Assembly: GCF_032854445.1 (NCBI RefSeq)
Contig: NC_088300.1
Span: 77,615,966-77,679,965 of the forward strand
Direction: 5' to 3'
Origin: Liolophura sinensis
Taxonomy: Eukaryota > Mollusca > Polyplacophora > Chitonida > Chitonidae
Length of the DNA stretch: 64,000 bases
The position numbers and the translations under genes were made by a program. This document shows, piece by piece, positions 60,426 to 64,000 of the stretch (position 1 is the first letter of the stretch; the number at the start of each line of letters is the position of its first letter). The notes under the pieces were generated by a model, which was given only the letters and a program-made list of their open reading frames with translations, was not told where the DNA came from and ran no database searches.

Positions 60426-61955
60426 ATAGATGGTAACAAATAACAGGTAAACTAGGAGAGTAGTACTACAGCATCTGTGCTATGCCATGTAGTGATAGGT
60501 GTGATGATGGGTGGTACTGATCACTGATTGTCATGTACTCCACTCCACAGCATATCTGGCCGGTCTGAAGGATGGTTAGTCCATGTTTGTGAGCAGCTTG
60601 TTGACACTTCCACATCCACATCCACAATGAGCAACGTCTCTGTTCAACTCAATGGCCACAGACTATATAAAAATTATGGTGCCTCCAAATACGCACACAC
60701 ACACACGAGACATAGAGGCAAGGAACCGCATGGAAAACGTCAATATTCTATTGATTTCCTATCCCGCCATAAAGCGTGCTAGCATGTCGGTGGTAAAAAG
60801 CCGGGCGAGCTGGGTGAGTGCCAGCAGAGGTAGCTAGAGCTGGCTCATCCCTGACACTACAGTCTGCCACCCAAACAAGCCAGCCAGTGAATAACACTGA
60901 AATCAGTCCACAGTTCTCTGTAATGAACCTAGGTAGATGGTAGAGTCAGCAAGCAGATTCCATACACAGCCAGCTTATTGTCTGCCTCAGCCACATACAA
61001 CTCTCATTCAAACTATGCAGGTTGGGATACATATAGTACTGGAGTATGGGGCTGCAGGTGCAGTGACTGGGCTATCCACGTGGAGTAGCGACTGCAGCAG
61101 CGACAGCAGATCTGACCAAGTACCTGCCTACAACAGCTGATCTGCACAGCCAGCAGATTGCAATCCCTGTACACACACTGTATACATGTAAGCTCCACTC
61201 CAGCACTACACAGGTCCCCCACCCTTACACAGTGCTAGTCTCTATGTGGAGCTAAGGTGGGGTGAATTATGAAGGCTGTAGTTAATAAGCTCAGCTAGTG
61301 TAGGCACAGCAAACCTTGACTTGAACTGACTGACAGCAAGAGCATGCTGGGAACTAGGTCTTACTCTAGTCAGCCTTGCACTATTTTTCGCCTGGAGCGT
61401 TTGACCCCTTCACTCCCCTAACAACTGCTGACTGAGTGAGCTAGCCATGCATCCTGTGGCTGGCCCTGGGTGAGCACAGATCTGGGCAACCTCATGTAAT
61501 TCCTTCAGCTGGGGGTTTGCAGGTTCTAGCCTGCACTTTCCACCTTAATGCCACACTGGTAATCTAACCCCTGACATCTCAACATCTGTCTGGCTGCACT
61601 ACTTGCCATGCCTACATCAAGTATAACTTTTTTTTATCTTTGTTTTACTAAACCGAATGCAAACTGCAAATATTAAACTTACTGTTTTTATAAACAAATT
61701 TTCCAATGTTTCCCCTTAACAAAATCCATAAAAAATCCATAGAAACAGAATCTTAATTTAAACATTACAGATGAGTGATACTTAGGGCATGTTTATACAC
61801 ACAAAGTGAAAACAACACATTCTGCTTTACCATAACCTCCAATTATCTTTTACTTGACACACGCCACATGTGCACAAGCAGAAATCCTTACAACTGTCCT
61901 TTTGTATGAGTATTCCTGAAGACCTTGATTACAGATAGAACAGCATGTACATGTA
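60426..61955 (-). other. 5' UTR and promoter region of LDB
   Basis: The reading frame is open for about 40 codons upstream of the first ATG without another in-frame ATG, so a spliced upstream exon is possible. A palindromic E-box CCACGTGG lies near 61076-61083. The GC content is higher than in the introns. No other gene is seen. Confidence 0.45.
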
Positions 61956-61959
61956 CAAT

Positions 61960-63150
61960 ATCATACTTCACGACTGTTCTTTGTATGAAAAACATGCTAA
62001 CATATTCAATATCAAACTTTATGATTGTTCTTTGTATGAAAAACATGCTAACATATTCAATATCAAACTTTATGATTTTTCCTTTTTCTGAAAATATGCC
62101 AACATGTTTATTATCATACTTCACGACTGTTCTTTGTATGAAAAACATGCTAACATATTCAATATCAAACTTTATGATTTTTCTTTTTTGTGAAAATATG
62201 CCAACATGTTTATTATCATACTTCACGACTGTTCTTTGTATGAAAAACATGCTAACATATTCAACATCAAACTTTATGATTTTTCTTTTTTCTGAAAATA
62301 TGCCAACATGTTTATTATCATACTTCACGACTGTTCTTTGTATGAAAAACATGCTAACATATTCAATATCAAACTTTATGATTTTTCTTTTTTCTGAAAA
62401 TATGCCAACATGTTTATTATCATACTTCACGACTGTTCTTTGTATGAAAAACATGCTAACATATTCAATATCAAACTTTATGATTTTTCTTTTTTGTGAA
62501 AATATGCCAACATGTTTATTATCATACTTCACGACTGTTCTTTTGTGTGAAAAACATGCTGACATATTCAATATCAAACTTTATGATTGTTCTTTTGTGT
62601 GAAAAACATGCCAACATGTTGAATATCAAACTTTATGATAGTTCTTTTGTATGAAAAACATGCCAACATGTTGAATATCAAACTTCATGATAGTTCTTTT
62701 GTATGATAAATATGCCAATATGTTGAATATCAAACTTTATGATAGTTCTTTTGTATGAAAAACATGCCAACATGTTGAATATCAAACTTCATGATAGTTC
62801 TTTTGTATGATAAATATGCCAATATGTTGAATATCAAACTTTATGATAGTTCTTTTGTATGAAAAACATGCCAACATGTTCAACATCGAACTTTATGATT
62901 GTTCTTTTGTGTGAAAAATATGTCAACATGTTCAATATCAAACTTCATGATAGTTCTTTTGTATGAAAAACATGCTGAAATATTCAATATTAAACTTTAT
63001 GATTGTTCTTTTGTGTGACAAATATGCCAACATGTTCAATATCAAACTTTATGATTGTTCTTTTGTGTGAAAAACATGCCAGCCTGTTAAATATCAAACG
63101 TTATGATCGTTCTTTGGATGAAAAACATGCTAACATGTTCAATATCAAAC
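61960..63150. repeat. ~51-bp minisatellite with ~102-bp higher-order units
   Basis: The unit contains TTTGTATGAAAAACATGCTA, ACATATTCAATATCAAACTT and TATGATTGTTC. In the left half two monomer types alternate (one with CTGAAAATATGCCAACATG), making about 102-bp higher-order repeats. The right half is made of single monomers. Both strands stay open for over 225 codons because of the period; no gene is inferred. Confidence 0.95.
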
Positions 63151-64000
63151 ATTTTAACTTGAGATTCATGAAGCACATACCACTGTCCCAGTTTCAGGTA
63201 GTCTTATATACATGTAATCTACATATATACTCAGGTAAGTATGCAGACCCTATACATTCTAATGATTGACATACATGTATGCCTCTATACTGCCCAAGTT
63301 CAATACATCTACAATGCCTATTTATAGAACTACTCAGCATGCAACCCAGACTGTCTACCATAAGTCGAACATTACTTGATCTAATAATAGCAGGAATTAA
63401 AAGAACAAAAAATGTATATTCTAATACATGTAAATAGGTCAGTTAAGATGAGCACAAGAAGATGCTTTTAACAAACTCTGATGTACATACATTACATTAT
63501 ATCCATCATACTAGCAAACTAGTGTCACTGTCGCAATTAAACCTTCTGTACAGTATGTACACGTACTCTAATATTAAGAGAGCTCAAACTGTTTAATGTT
63601 GAAATGATACATGTACATGTATAGGCATACATGTATACTGACTTGCTGGGAACAGCTACAGTCAATACTGTTCATACCCCACTCCCACATCTGCACAGAG
63701 ATGATCAAGGAAGGTCTGTAATGTATATATAGTACATGTGCTGTGTGTAATAGCAAAATTATTTGTTAATTTGGTTGGTATTTAACACCGTAACCAAGAA
63801 TTCTTCACTTAATACTAAGCGACCAGATTAAACCACCGCCTACCAGGTACATGTACGTCGCAAACCTCCAGGCTTAAAGCCACAGCAAAAGTGGCCAGAG
63901 CTGAGAGCTGAATTCAAAGGGCGTTACATGCCTCTAATTGTCCAAAGGCTTGACAGTCAGAGTCATCCAGCACCTTAACCATACATGTAAGCTAGTGAGG
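63151..64000. other. right-hand flank
   Basis: AT-rich, with many TACATGTA palindromes, as in much of this genome. From about 63765 a degraded type II SINE-like sequence begins (GGTTGGTATTTAACACCGTA, AAGAATTCTTCACTTAATAC). No gene is recognised. Confidence 0.45.

Noticed and set aside
61888-62602. ORFs of over 225 codons on both strands in the same place
   Set aside because: Double-strand openness follows from a 51-bp period without stops; no homology is seen.

Overview
The window is animal nuclear DNA, AT-rich, with short exons split by introns that obey GT-AG. The organism is most likely a mollusc, possibly a bivalve. The supporting signs are several tRNA-derived SINE copies of types I associate with mollusc genomes, a lophotrochozoan-looking LIM-domain-binding gene, and abundant minisatellites. 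The species cannot be read from the sequence.

Layout. (1) 1-635 is a 37-bp minisatellite, and 1281-3078 holds the last exons of an unrecognised plus-strand gene. (2) 3760-15754, minus strand: a complete 12-exon lysosomal N-acetylglucosamine-6-sulfatase gene (GNS-like, copy A, about 523 aa). (3) 15755-18680: intergenic DNA with a SINE and a 66-bp array. (4) 18681-39350, minus strand: a second GNS-like gene (copy B) with the same exon lengths and phases as A over exons 2-9. It has two alternative-looking terminal exon pairs, one at 24178-24783 (about 513 aa product) and one at 18681-19975 (about 514 aa product). (5) 39351-44294: intergenic DNA and the presumed 3' UTR of the next gene. (6) 44295-60425, minus strand: a complete 8-exon LIM-domain-binding protein gene (LDB/CLIM/Chip family, about 382 aa). 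(7) 60426-64000: its upstream region and a 51-bp array.

Function. GNS removes the 6-O-sulfate from N-acetylglucosamine 6-sulfate in heparan and keratan sulfate in the lysosome. Both copies keep the sulfatase signatures, including the CCPSR motif whose first cysteine becomes formylglycine. Copy B has a TFEB/CLEAR-like E-box 32 nt upstream of its start codon and a TISU-like start context; I see no CACGTG upstream of copy A. LDB is a nuclear dimeric adaptor for LIM-homeodomain and LMO proteins and has no evident functional link to GNS.

The most unusual feature is the tandem repeats, which fill roughly a quarter of the window, mostly inside introns. Two families are visibly made from GNS exons. 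The array in intron 4 of A is built from exon 4 plus its splice donor. The arrays in intron 7 of both A and B are built from the 5' end of exon 8 plus its splice acceptor. Exon 8 differs at only 2 of 119 bases between A and B while other exons are much more diverged, which points to gene conversion. The long ORFs read through these arrays are by-products of unit lengths divisible by three, or of stop-free units, and are not listed as genes.
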